Assembly: GCA_017558165.1 (NCBI GenBank)
Contig: JAFYWE010000154.1
Coordinates: 1-12,604, forward strand
From: Bacteroidaceae bacterium
GTDB taxonomy: Bacteria; Bacteroidota; Bacteroidia; Bacteroidales; Bacteroidaceae
Length of the DNA: 12,604 nt
Reading direction: 5' to 3'
The translations under genes and the position numbers were made by a program. The notes beneath the pieces are model-generated. The model was not told the origin of the DNA, did no database searches, and saw nothing but the letters and a program-made list of their open reading frames with translations. The first letter of the stretch is position 1; every line of letters starts with the position of its first letter. Below, piece after piece: positions 1 through 6,256 of the stretch.

Positions 1-2
1 CT

Positions 3-1985
3 ACCTTCGGTGATGAGACTGAGCGTGGATTCTATCTGCGTGATGGTGGATACTATTTTGCATTGAGCGACAAGTATGACCTGCGCCTTACAGGTGAGAT
101 ATTCACCAAGGGCTCATGGGGCTTCGGTGCGGCATCATCGTATGCAGTACGATACAGGTTCTCCGGTAGCTTCGATTTCAGTTATCTTGTCACAAAGAAC
201 GGCGAAAAGGGCTTGCCCGACTATGCCGTGGGCAAGAATTTCCGTCTGCAATGGAGCCACCGTCAGGATCCCAAGGTGCACCCGAACAGCAACTTCTCGG
301 CGAGTGTGAACTTTGCCACATCGAGCTATGAGCGTTCGAACCTGAGCAGTCTCTACAATCCAGTACTCAACTCGCAGAGTATGCGAACATCAAGTGTCAG
401 CTACTCGCGTACTTTCCCCGAGATAGGTCTGTCGCTCTCTACAACAATGAACGTCGCGCAGAACATGCAGGATTCGACACTTTCGTTGACATTGCCTAAC
501 CTCAGCGTGTCGCTTTCGAAGAAATATCCTTTCAAACGCAAGAAACGTATGGGTGACGAGCGCTGGTATGAGAAGATCTCCCTCTCATATACAGGACAGA
601 TGAGCAACAGCATCAGTACCAAGGAGGACAAGGTGATGCACTCGAGCCTCGTCAAGGACTGGAACAATGGCTTCAAGCATAACATACCGGTGAGTGCCAC
701 ATTCCAGCTCTTCGGTTTCCTTAATGTCACCCCAAGTTTCAACTATACCGAGCGTTGGTATTTCAAGAAGGTAAACCAGGAGTGGGACTATGCTACAAAC
801 AGTGTGGCAAAGGATACGGTCTATGGATTCAACAGGTTGTACAACTATAACTTCTCGGTGTCGGCAAATACTACACTGTACGGTTTCTATCAGCCTGCGG
901 GTTTCCTGAAGAAGAGCCGTGTGCATACGGTGCGCCATGTCTTCAAGCCATCTGTCTCATACTCATACACTCCTGATTTCGGCGCAGAGCATTACGGTTA
1001 TTACGATACATATGTGTATACCGACGAGAAAGGTGAGGCGCGTGTTGTAGAGTACTCTCCTTATCAAGGTAGCCTGTACGGTATTCCGTCGCGTGGCAAG
1101 ACTGGTAGCGTGTCGCTCAGCGTGAGCAACAATGTCGAGATGAAGTGGCGCACGAAGAACGATTCACTTAAAAAGGTCAGCATCATTGATGAGCTTGGAG
1201 CGTCGCTCTCATACAATCTTGCTGCAAAGACAAAGCCGTGGAGTAACCTCTCTACACGTCTGCGTCTCAAGCTTACAAAGAGCTATACCTTTAGTTTTAA
1301 TGCGACATGGGCTACATATGCCTATGAGTTCAATGACCGTGGACAGGTAGTGGTCGGTGACAGGACCGAGTGGTCATACGGACGTTTCGGACGTTTCCAG
1401 GGCATGAGCCAGAACCTCTCGTATACATTCAATAACAAGACCTTGACAAAGATAAGGGATATGTTCAACAAGGACGAGGATGAGGGTGAAGAGGAAGATG
1501 GTCTCAAGAGCGAGAGTTTGGATAATGGTGATGATTCTTCAAAGAAGAAGTCCTTGAAGGACAGCAAGACCAAGAAAGCAAAGAGTGCGGTTGTGGATGA
1601 GGATGGTTACATGCCTTTCAAGTTGCCTTGGAACCTGACAGTCTCATATGGTATAATCATGGCCGAGAATACGGCTGCCGAGATTGATGTCAAGACAATG
1701 CGCTATCCATATAAGTTCACACAGAACATGAACCTGTCGGGTAACATCGGAATATCGGATAACTGGCGCATAACTTTTACATCCGGTTATAATTTCCAGT
1801 TCAAGAAACTGACAACGACAACCATGAATATCTCGCGCGACCTTCACTGTTTCGAGATGTCGTGCGGTATTGTCTTGAGTCCTTACACTTCGTTCAACTT
1901 CAGTTTTCGCGCTACCTCACAGATGCTTGCCGATGCTCTCAAGTGGGACAAGCGTAGTGGCGGCAATAATGTGGAATGGTATTAA
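3..1985 (+). CDS. lptD: LPS-assembly outer-membrane protein LptD, Bacteroidetes type (5' end missing)
   Basis: The frame is open from the first complete codon at base 3, so the start lies left of the window; 660 residues are visible out of the roughly 850-900 usual for Bacteroidetes LptD. The visible part begins with GFYLRDGGYYFALSDKYD and continues with SHRQDPKVHPN, SASVNFATSSYERSN and YPFKRKK, blocks I recognise from the Bacteroidetes LptD/OstA family. The rest alternates aromatic and polar residues, as expected of beta strands of a large outer-membrane barrel. LptD is the barrel that, with LptE, inserts LPS into the outer leaflet. Visible residues about 487-536 form a highly charged insert, an acidic run followed by a lysine-rich run, before the barrel resumes at FKLPWNLTVSYGI. 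The protein ends in WY. It is followed by a hairpin terminator facing the convergent ung gene. Family confidence is high; the missing N-terminal OstA-like region cannot be checked. Confidence 0.9.
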   Translation, partial: TFGDETERGFYLRDGGYYFALSDKYDLRLTGEIFTKGSWGFGAASSYAVRYRFSGSFDFSYLVTKNGEKGLPDYAVGKNFRLQWSHRQDPKVHPNSNFSASVNFATSSYERSNLSSLYNPVLNSQSMRTSSVSYSRTFPEIGLSLSTTMNVAQNMQDSTLSLTLPNLSVSLSKKYPFKRKKRMGDERWYEKISLSYTGQMSNSISTKEDKVMHSSLVKDWNNGFKHNIPVSATFQLFGFLNVTPSFNYTERWYFKKVNQEWDYATNSVAKDTVYGFNRLYNYNFSVSANTTLYGFYQPAGFLKKSRVHTVRHVFKPSVSYSYTPDFGAEHYGYYDTYVYTDEKGEARVVEYSPYQGSLYGIPSRGKTGSVSLSVSNNVEMKWRTKNDSLKKVSIIDELGASLSYNLAAKTKPWSNLSTRLRLKLTKSYTFSFNATWATYAYEFNDRGQVVVGDRTEWSYGRFGRFQGMSQNLSYTFNNKTLTKIRDMFNKDEDEGEEEDGLKSESLDNGDDSSKKKSLKDSKTKKAKSAVVDEDGYMPFKLPWNLTVSYGIIMAENTAAEIDVKTMRYPYKFTQNMNLSGNIGISDNWRITFTSGYNFQFKKLTTTTMNISRDLHCFEMSCGIVLSPYTSFNFSFRATSQMLADALKWDKRSGGNNVEWY

Positions 1986-2003
1986 TCAAGTACATTTATA
2001 AGT

Positions 2004-2048
2004 ATACAAAGAAGCGGTTCATATAAGATATGAACCGCTTCTTTGTAT
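2004..2048. terminator. Bidirectional hairpin terminator between lptD and ung
   Basis: A perfect 21-bp inverted repeat (arms 2004-2024 and 2028-2048) with a 3-base loop AAG sits between the convergent lptD and ung genes. The stem core is GAAGCGGTTC/GAACCGCTTC, and the outer stem is A/T-rich (ATACAAA/TTTGTAT), giving a short T-rich tail in both directions. The right arm touches the first base of the ung stop codon. It most likely ends transcripts arriving from both sides. Confidence 0.8.
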
Positions 2049-2713
2049 TACCACACGATCTCTTTCTTCCCGTGTTGAACAAGATATTCATTCGCCTTGC
2101 TGAAATGGTGGTTGCCGAAGAATCCCTGATAGGCTGACAACGGCGAGGGATGCGGCGATGTGAGTACCAGGTGTCTGTTGCGGTCAATGAAGGCTCCCTT
2201 CTTCTGTGCGTAACTGCCCCAGAGGATGAATACGATGTTCTCCCTGCGTTCGGCGAGCTCGCGTATTGCAGCATCGGTAAACTCTTCCCAGCCGCGTTTC
2301 TGGTGCGACCCGGCCTGGGAGGCACGCACCGTGAGTGTGGCGTTAAGCAGCAACACTCCCTGGTCGCTCCAGCGCGTAAGGTCGCCGTCCTGTGGAATCG
2401 GGGTGCCCATGTCACTCTGTATCTCCTTGAAGATGTTCATCAGCGATGGCGGGAAAGCCACGCCTTTATTTACCGAGAAACACAGACCGTTGGCCTGTCC
2501 TGCTCCGTGGTAGGGGTCCTGTCCCAAAATTACCACCTTGACGTCGTTGAACGGGCAGTGGTCAAATGCGTTGAAAATGAGCTTTGCGGGTGGGTAAATG
2601 GGGGTAGGGCCGGCATACTCCTCCTTGACAAAGGATGTCAGGCGTGCGAAGTACTCCTTCTCGAACTCCTTTTGAAGAACCTCCTTCCAACTCGCATCTA
2701 TCTTTACGTCCAT
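2048..2713 (-). CDS. ung: Uracil-DNA glycosylase, family 1 (UNG)
   Basis: The enzyme removes uracil from DNA by cutting the N-glycosidic bond, the first step of base-excision repair in the cytoplasm. The 221 residues compare with 229 in E. coli Ung. All signature segments are present: the water-activating loop GQDPYHG at 64-70 (catalytic Asp66), FPPSLMNIFKE at 87-97, the uracil-binding Asn124 in LLLNATLTVR, and the DNA-intercalation loop SPHPSPLSAY at 186-195 (catalytic His188). No key residue is missing. The ATG start lies one base after the asnA stop (TAA-T-ATG on the minus strand), so ung is the second gene of an asnA-ung operon and is probably translated by re-initiation after asnA. I see no separate promoter for it. 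Confidence 0.97.
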   Translation of the reverse strand: MDVKIDASWKEVLQKEFEKEYFARLTSFVKEEYAGPTPIYPPAKLIFNAFDHCPFNDVKVVILGQDPYHGAGQANGLCFSVNKGVAFPPSLMNIFKEIQSDMGTPIPQDGDLTRWSDQGVLLLNATLTVRASQAGSHQKRGWEEFTDAAIRELAERRENIVFILWGSYAQKKGAFIDRNRHLVLTSPHPSPLSAYQGFFGNHHFSKANEYLVQHGKKEIVW

Positions 2714-2714
2714 A

Positions 2715-3752
2715 TTATATAATAGGTATATTCATCTGTTTGCATTGTTCGCGCATCTCCTTGGGCCAGATGCTTGACTGGATCTCGCCGATATGCGCTT
2801 TCTTTAGCAGGAGCATACAAAGGCGTGACTGTCCGATACCTCCTCCAATGCTAAGCGGCAGTTCGTCGGCAAGCATGCGGCGGTGGAAGTATAGCTGTTT
2901 GCGCTCTTCCTTGCCCGATTGCTCAAGTTGGCGCAACAAAGCTTGCTTGTCAACCCTTATGCCCATTGACGAAAGCTCTACGGCCTTGCCCAACAGCTCG
3001 CTCCATATGAGCAGGTCTCCGTTGAGGCCATTGAATCCGTCCTCGTTGACCGTGCTGTAGTCGTCGTAGTCAGGTGCTCGGTTGTCGTGAGGGATGCCGT
3101 CACCCAGTTTCTCGCCGATACCTATGATGAACACAGCACCGTGCTCCTTGGTGAATGCCTCTTCACGCTCTTTTGCCGTGAGAGTGGGGTACAGCTGGCG
3201 TAGCTCCTCGCTATGTATGAACTCAACCTTCTCGGGCAACGACGGTCTTAGTTCCGGGTAGTTCTCGCTCAATGTGAACTCTGTGTGTAGGATTGCCGAA
3301 TAGATGTCGCTTACAATCTGTTTCAGGAACTTTACCGTGCGTTCACCATTCGAGATCACGCGCTCCCAATCCCATTGGTCAACGTAGAGTGAGTGCAGGT
3401 TGTCGAGTTCCTCGTGTGCGCGTATGGCGTTCATGTCGGTATATATGCCGTAGCCCTGTGCTATCTCATACTCGGCAAGTGTAACACGTTTCCACTTTGC
3501 GAGTGAGTGTACTACCTCGGCTACCGCGCCGTTCATGTCCTGGATAGGGAAGCTTACGGCATTCTCATAGCCGTTGAGGTCATCGTTGAGTCCGGTACCC
3601 TGCAGCACGAACAGGGGAGCGGTCACTCGTCTCAGGCGAAGTGTCGATGACAGGTTGAGCTGGAACACCTCTTTTATCTGTTTGATGGCAAGCTCTGTCT
3701 GTTTCAGGTCCAGTAGTGGCTTGTATTCCTTTGTTAATTTGTACAGTTTCAT
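2715..3752 (-). CDS. asnA: Aspartate--ammonia ligase (ammonia-dependent asparagine synthetase A)
   Basis: AsnA makes asparagine from aspartate, ammonia and ATP (to AMP and PPi) in the cytoplasm and has the class II aminoacyl-tRNA-synthetase fold. The 345 residues are slightly longer than the 330 of E. coli AsnA. Conserved blocks seen are QGTGLNDDLNG at 51-61, EVVHSLAKWKRVTL at 79-92, LHSLYVDQWDWERV at 119-132, GAVFIIGIGEKLGDG at 205-219, RAPDYDDYST at 225-234, GLNGDLLIW at 242-250, ELSSMGIRVD at 259-268 and SIGGGIGQSR at 301-310 (motif 3-like, ATP binding). All match the E. coli protein as I know it. It is the promoter-proximal gene of the asnA-ung pair. The upstream 5' leader is about 85 bases, with a candidate promoter at 3839-3869. 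In other bacteria asnA is often controlled by AsnC; no such gene is in view. Confidence 0.97.
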   Translation of the reverse strand: MKLYKLTKEYKPLLDLKQTELAIKQIKEVFQLNLSSTLRLRRVTAPLFVLQGTGLNDDLNGYENAVSFPIQDMNGAVAEVVHSLAKWKRVTLAEYEIAQGYGIYTDMNAIRAHEELDNLHSLYVDQWDWERVISNGERTVKFLKQIVSDIYSAILHTEFTLSENYPELRPSLPEKVEFIHSEELRQLYPTLTAKEREEAFTKEHGAVFIIGIGEKLGDGIPHDNRAPDYDDYSTVNEDGFNGLNGDLLIWSELLGKAVELSSMGIRVDKQALLRQLEQSGKEERKQLYFHRRMLADELPLSIGGGIGQSRLCMLLLKKAHIGEIQSSIWPKEMREQCKQMNIPII

Positions 3753-3838
3753 GGTGATTGTGACAAATTGTCGTTGTTTGTGTTATTGTTGCTTGCAAAT
3801 TGAGCTTGTTGTCGCTTTGCTCGTTTGCAGAATTTATA

Positions 3839-3869
3839 CAAAAATAGAATGATAAAATACAATATGCAA
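3839..3869 (-). promoter_or_regulatory. Candidate Bacteroidetes-type promoter for asnA-ung
   Basis: Read on the minus strand, TATTTTTG (3846 to 3839) fits the TAnnTTTG -7 box. A TTG (3869 to 3867) lies 20 bases upstream of it, fitting the -33 element spacing. It faces asnA and would give a leader of about 85 bases. The region is A/T-rich, so chance matches are possible. Confidence 0.5.
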
Positions 3870-3971
3870 GTTTTTGTGCTGTTTGTTTGACGTTTTGTTG
3901 TGTATTTTTATAAAATCCATGTTCTTTGCCGTGGGGAAGACATCAATGTGAAAGGGAAATATTCAAGTAAG

Positions 3972-4005
3972 TTTGATGTTATTTCAATCGCTTGAATTAT
4001 CTTTG
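3972..4005 (+). promoter_or_regulatory. Candidate distal promoter (copy 1) of tRNA-Arg/lpxL unit
   Basis: TTTG at 3972-3975 and TATCTTTG at 3998-4005 match the Bacteroidetes -33 and -7 elements. The spacing of 22 is slightly longer than the usual 19-21. The -7 box is the end of the first copy of an 18-base repeat. A 9+9 dyad (4001-4020, centre AA, one T-G position) overlaps the box and the expected start site, where a repressor could bind. Confidence 0.4.
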
Positions 4006-4090
4006 ATGTAAACATCGAAGATATTCTGCGCTCGCGGTGAAAAATATTGAAGCAAGCTTCTATATTTCTCGCTCGCTTGAATTATCTTTG
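3988..4090 (+). repeat. Two-copy 18-base direct repeat containing the -7 box
   Basis: TCGCTTGAATTATCTTTG occurs exactly at 3988-4005 and at 4073-4090, 85 bases apart start to start. The flanks differ on both sides, so identity is confined to the promoter-like block. Two copies only, so this is not an array. Confidence 0.9.
4073..4090 (+). promoter_or_regulatory. Candidate proximal promoter (copy 2) of tRNA-Arg/lpxL unit
   Basis: The second copy of the 18-base block TCGCTTGAATTATCTTTG ends in a perfect -7 box (TATCTTTG, 4083-4090) placed 20 bases before the mature tRNA 5' end, a sensible distance for a short tRNA leader. No TTTG or TTG sits at the ideal -33 distance. Instead the dyad GAAGC-AA-GCTTC (4049-4060) occupies that region. 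Confidence 0.5.
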
Positions 4091-4110
4091 TAACTAATTG
4101 CAAAACCAAG

Positions 4111-4184
4111 GGTCCCGTAGCTTAGCTGAATAGAGCGTCAGATTCCGGTTCTGAAGGTCGTGGGTTTGAATCCCACCGGGATCA
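4111..4184 (+). tRNA. tRNA-Arg, anticodon CCG
   Basis: A full cloverleaf of 74 bases can be folded by hand. The acceptor stem is GGTCCCG (4111-4117) with CGGGATC (4177-4183), containing one G-T pair. The D arm is GCTTAGCTGAATAGAGC. The anticodon stem TCAGA/TCTGA encloses loop TTCCGGT (4143-4149) with anticodon CCG at 4145-4147, which reads CGG (Arg). The variable loop has 5 bases; the T arm is GTGGG/CCCAC with loop TTTGAAT. The discriminator base is A at 4184, and CCA is not encoded. The next gene starts 24 bases downstream with no promoter or terminator visible, so the tRNA is probably processed out of the lpxL-GT10 message. Confidence 0.96.
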
Positions 4185-4208
4185 CCTGTCAATGAAAATA
4201 ATGTCACT

Positions 4209-5162
4209 ATGAAATCCGTGATGTACTATATTGCCGTTGCTGCCCTGTTCGTGCTGAACAAGTTGCCGATGGCAGTCCTTCATTTCCTGTCAACACTCCT
4301 TTACTATCCCGTATATTACATTGCGGGCTACCGTAGGAAAGTAGTGCGTGAAAATCTTGTAAAATCATTCCCTGAGAAGTCCATTGAAGAGATCAAGAGC
4401 ATTGAGAAGAAATTCTACCGCTCCTTGTGTGACTACTTTGTCGAGATGATAAAGTATTACGGTATGAGTGAGGAGAAAATAAGGAAGTACATGAGGTTCG
4501 AGGGGCTGGAACATTTTCAGGCAGCGCTTGACAAAGGACACTCCTGTGTGCTTTACATGGGTCATATCTTCAATTGGGAGTATGTGACCTCCCTTACGTT
4601 GCATCTCAAAAGGGATGATACAGTAGTGGGTGCGATATACCATCCGCTTGAGAACGAGCGCTTCGATGCATTGGTCAAGAAGATGCGTGAGCAGTATGGT
4701 GCCGAGGCCATAAGCATGGCAAATACTCTGCGCCGTATAATGCAGATAGGCAAGGACGAGAAGAAATATCTGATAGGTTTCATTGCGGATCAGGTGCCTA
4801 CATGGGAGTCGATAAACCATTGGCTCGATTTCTTCCACCGCGATACCCCAGTATTCACGGGTACCGAGAAAATCGCTTCTCGCACTCATGCAGCATTGTT
4901 CTATGCGCGCATGGAACGTGTGAAGCGCGGTTATTATGTGATTCATATCGAGCCGTTTGCACAGGATGCGGCACTGCTCCCTGAGTTCGAGGCTACAAAC
5001 ACTTATTATAGACTGCTTACCGAGAATATACGCCAGACGCCCGAGCTGTGGCTCTGGACCCACAAGCGTTGGAAACGTACCCGTGAGGGTTATGCAAGGC
5101 GTGAGGCAAAGCGTATTGAGGATCGCAGGAAACTAGCAGAAAAAGCAAGGAATAATGTATAA
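4209..5162 (+). CDS. Lipid A acyltransferase, LpxL/HtrB (LPLAT) family
   Basis: The family adds a secondary acyl chain from acyl-ACP to a lipid A precursor on the inner face of the inner membrane. The 317 residues match the usual 300-310. Residues 5-40 form a hydrophobic N-terminal anchor, followed by the basic YRRKVVRENL typical of the family. The catalytic HX4E motif is GHIFNWE (His119, Glu124). Other family blocks are FIADQVP at 191-197, TPVFTGTEKIA at 213-223 and WLWTHKRWKR at 281-290. The ATG at 4209 follows the tRNA by 24 bases. A six-codon frame (ATG at 4192) overlaps this start as ATGA. The last 8 bases overlap the start of the GT10 gene (ATGTATAA), implying translational coupling. 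Which acyl chain it adds cannot be told. The paired glycosyltransferase suggests lipid A-core assembly (inference). Confidence 0.93.
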   Translation: MKSVMYYIAVAALFVLNKLPMAVLHFLSTLLYYPVYYIAGYRRKVVRENLVKSFPEKSIEEIKSIEKKFYRSLCDYFVEMIKYYGMSEEKIRKYMRFEGLEHFQAALDKGHSCVLYMGHIFNWEYVTSLTLHLKRDDTVVGAIYHPLENERFDALVKKMREQYGAEAISMANTLRRIMQIGKDEKKYLIGFIADQVPTWESINHWLDFFHRDTPVFTGTEKIASRTHAALFYARMERVKRGYYVIHIEPFAQDAALLPEFEATNTYYRLLTENIRQTPELWLWTHKRWKRTREGYARREAKRIEDRRKLAEKARNNV

Positions 5163-6195
5163 GGTATTACTCATAAGCGGCGCTAAGGAGAGTGGCCGTT
5201 GGATATTGTCCCAGACCGAAGGTGGTAAGGGGATCTCGAGTTGCGGAAGATATCAGTTCTTCGTGAATGAGAAAGTCGAGAATCCGGATTTCGTGATAAT
5301 AAGGGGAAAGTCATCAAAGAAGCCTCTTACATTCAATGTGGCTCCGGAGAACGTGATTCTCACAACAAGTGAGCCCTATTCGGTGCTTGCCTATCCGCGT
5401 GACTACTGCAGGCAGTTCGGTCTTGTGTGTTCTTGCCAGGAGGGGTTGAAGCACAAGAATGTCAGGTTTACCCAGGCGATAATCTTCTGGTTTGCCGGTG
5501 TGCGCTTCGATGCCAAGGGACGTCCTTCGCCAATCAAGGACTACGATTATCTGAAGGCTGCGCCCACGCCCGAGAAGACAAAACTGATATCCGTAGTCAG
5601 CTCTACAAAGGCCTTTACCAAAGGACACGTTGACAGGATACGTTTCGTGGAACGTTTGAAGGAGTATTATGGTGACAAGATTGATATATTCGGACGTGGC
5701 TATAATGGTTTCGAGGATAAATGCGACGTCATCAATCCGTACAAGTATCATATCGTGATAGAGAACACCAGGGCTAAATACTATTGGACCGAGAAACTTG
5801 CCGACAGCTTCATCTGTGAGTCGTACCCCATCTATTATGGATGTACGAATATTGATGAGTATTTCCCGAAAGGAGCGTACAGTACTATCGATATCAATGA
5901 TTTTGAAGGAGCTGTAAAAGTCATTGACGGGCTTCTTGCAAACGAGGCCTACGAAAAGGCAAAGCCGCTTTTGAAGGAGTGTAAGGACAAGGTGCTTGAT
6001 GAGTATAACCTGTTCAACTATCTTGCCCGTATAATGGATGGCATGAATCCGGACCTGCCACGCAAGGAGGTTACCATAAAACCATGCAAGTCAATGCACA
6101 GCCTGCATAATGTCTACAATTATATGATCAAGCGCAATGTGTTCAAGGTGCAGCGCTTCTTCCATAGGCTATTCAATAAGAACTCACTTTATTAA
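5155..6195 (+). CDS. Glycosyltransferase family 10 (alpha-fucosyltransferase-like) protein
   Basis: The C-terminal half carries the GT10 signature: INPYKYHIVIENTR (193-206), YYWTEKLADSFICES (209-223) and PIYYGCTNIDEYFP (225-238). In this GT-B family these residues bind GDP-fucose, including the Glu of IEN and the TEK segment. KTKLISVVSSTKAFTKGH (141-158) matches the start of the donor-binding domain, with FVERLKEYYGDKIDIFGRGYNG following. No signal peptide or membrane segment is evident, but the tail from about 315 to 346 is strongly basic and aromatic (KRNVFKVQRFFHRLF) and could bind the membrane. The family adds fucose in alpha-1,3/1,4 linkage; the sugar and acceptor here are unknown. Overlap with the acyltransferase by 8 bases suggests the acceptor is LPS core or lipid A-linked sugar (inference). 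A hairpin terminator follows directly. Confidence 0.88.
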   Translation: MYKVLLISGAKESGRWILSQTEGGKGISSCGRYQFFVNEKVENPDFVIIRGKSSKKPLTFNVAPENVILTTSEPYSVLAYPRDYCRQFGLVCSCQEGLKHKNVRFTQAIIFWFAGVRFDAKGRPSPIKDYDYLKAAPTPEKTKLISVVSSTKAFTKGHVDRIRFVERLKEYYGDKIDIFGRGYNGFEDKCDVINPYKYHIVIENTRAKYYWTEKLADSFICESYPIYYGCTNIDEYFPKGAYSTIDINDFEGAVKVIDGLLANEAYEKAKPLLKECKDKVLDEYNLFNYLARIMDGMNPDLPRKEVTIKPCKSMHSLHNVYNYMIKRNVFKVQRFFHRLFNKNSLY

Positions 6196-6196
6196 G

Positions 6197-6245
6197 ACAA
6201 GAGCAACGGGACTATGATTTCATCTCATAGTCCCGTTGCTCTTGT
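6197..6245. terminator. Bidirectional hairpin terminator between GT10 gene and phosphoethanolamine transferase gene
   Basis: A perfect 21-bp inverted repeat, arms 6197-6217 and 6225-6245, with a 7-base loop. The stem core is GAGCAACGGGACTATGA and its complement. It begins two bases after the GT10 stop and lies 11 bases from the stop of the convergent gene. No long T run follows, but the outer arms (ACAAGAG/CTCTTGT) are typical of paired-gene terminators here. Confidence 0.75.
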
Positions 6246-6256
6246 ATATTGGATAA

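Larger units (their letters stand above)
3753..4110. other. Divergent intergenic region between asnA and tRNA-Arg
   Basis: About 360 bases without a credible gene; short frames here have no recognisable protein. The left part carries the asnA leader and its promoter. The middle (about 3870-3960) shows nothing specific. The right part (3970-4090) holds an 18-base direct repeat (3988-4005 and 4073-4090), each copy ending in a TAnnTTTG box pointing right, and two dyads: CTTTGATGTAAACATCGAAG at 4001-4020 and GAAGC-AA-GCTTC at 4049-4060. These look like promoters, possibly regulated, for the tRNA-lpxL-GT10 unit. Confidence 0.6.

Noticed and set aside
2150..2722. A 190-residue plus-strand open frame antisense to ung
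   Set aside because: Ung is unmistakable on the other strand, and this translation has no recognisable motif.
3988..4090. CRISPR-like or transposon-end repeat
   Set aside because: There are only two 18-base copies in direct orientation, with no third unit, no target duplication and no nearby transposase or cas gene; promoter duplication explains it better.
4111..4184. tRNA as an integration (att) site
   Set aside because: No integrase gene and no repeat of the tRNA 3' end is present in the window, and the downstream genes are core envelope genes.
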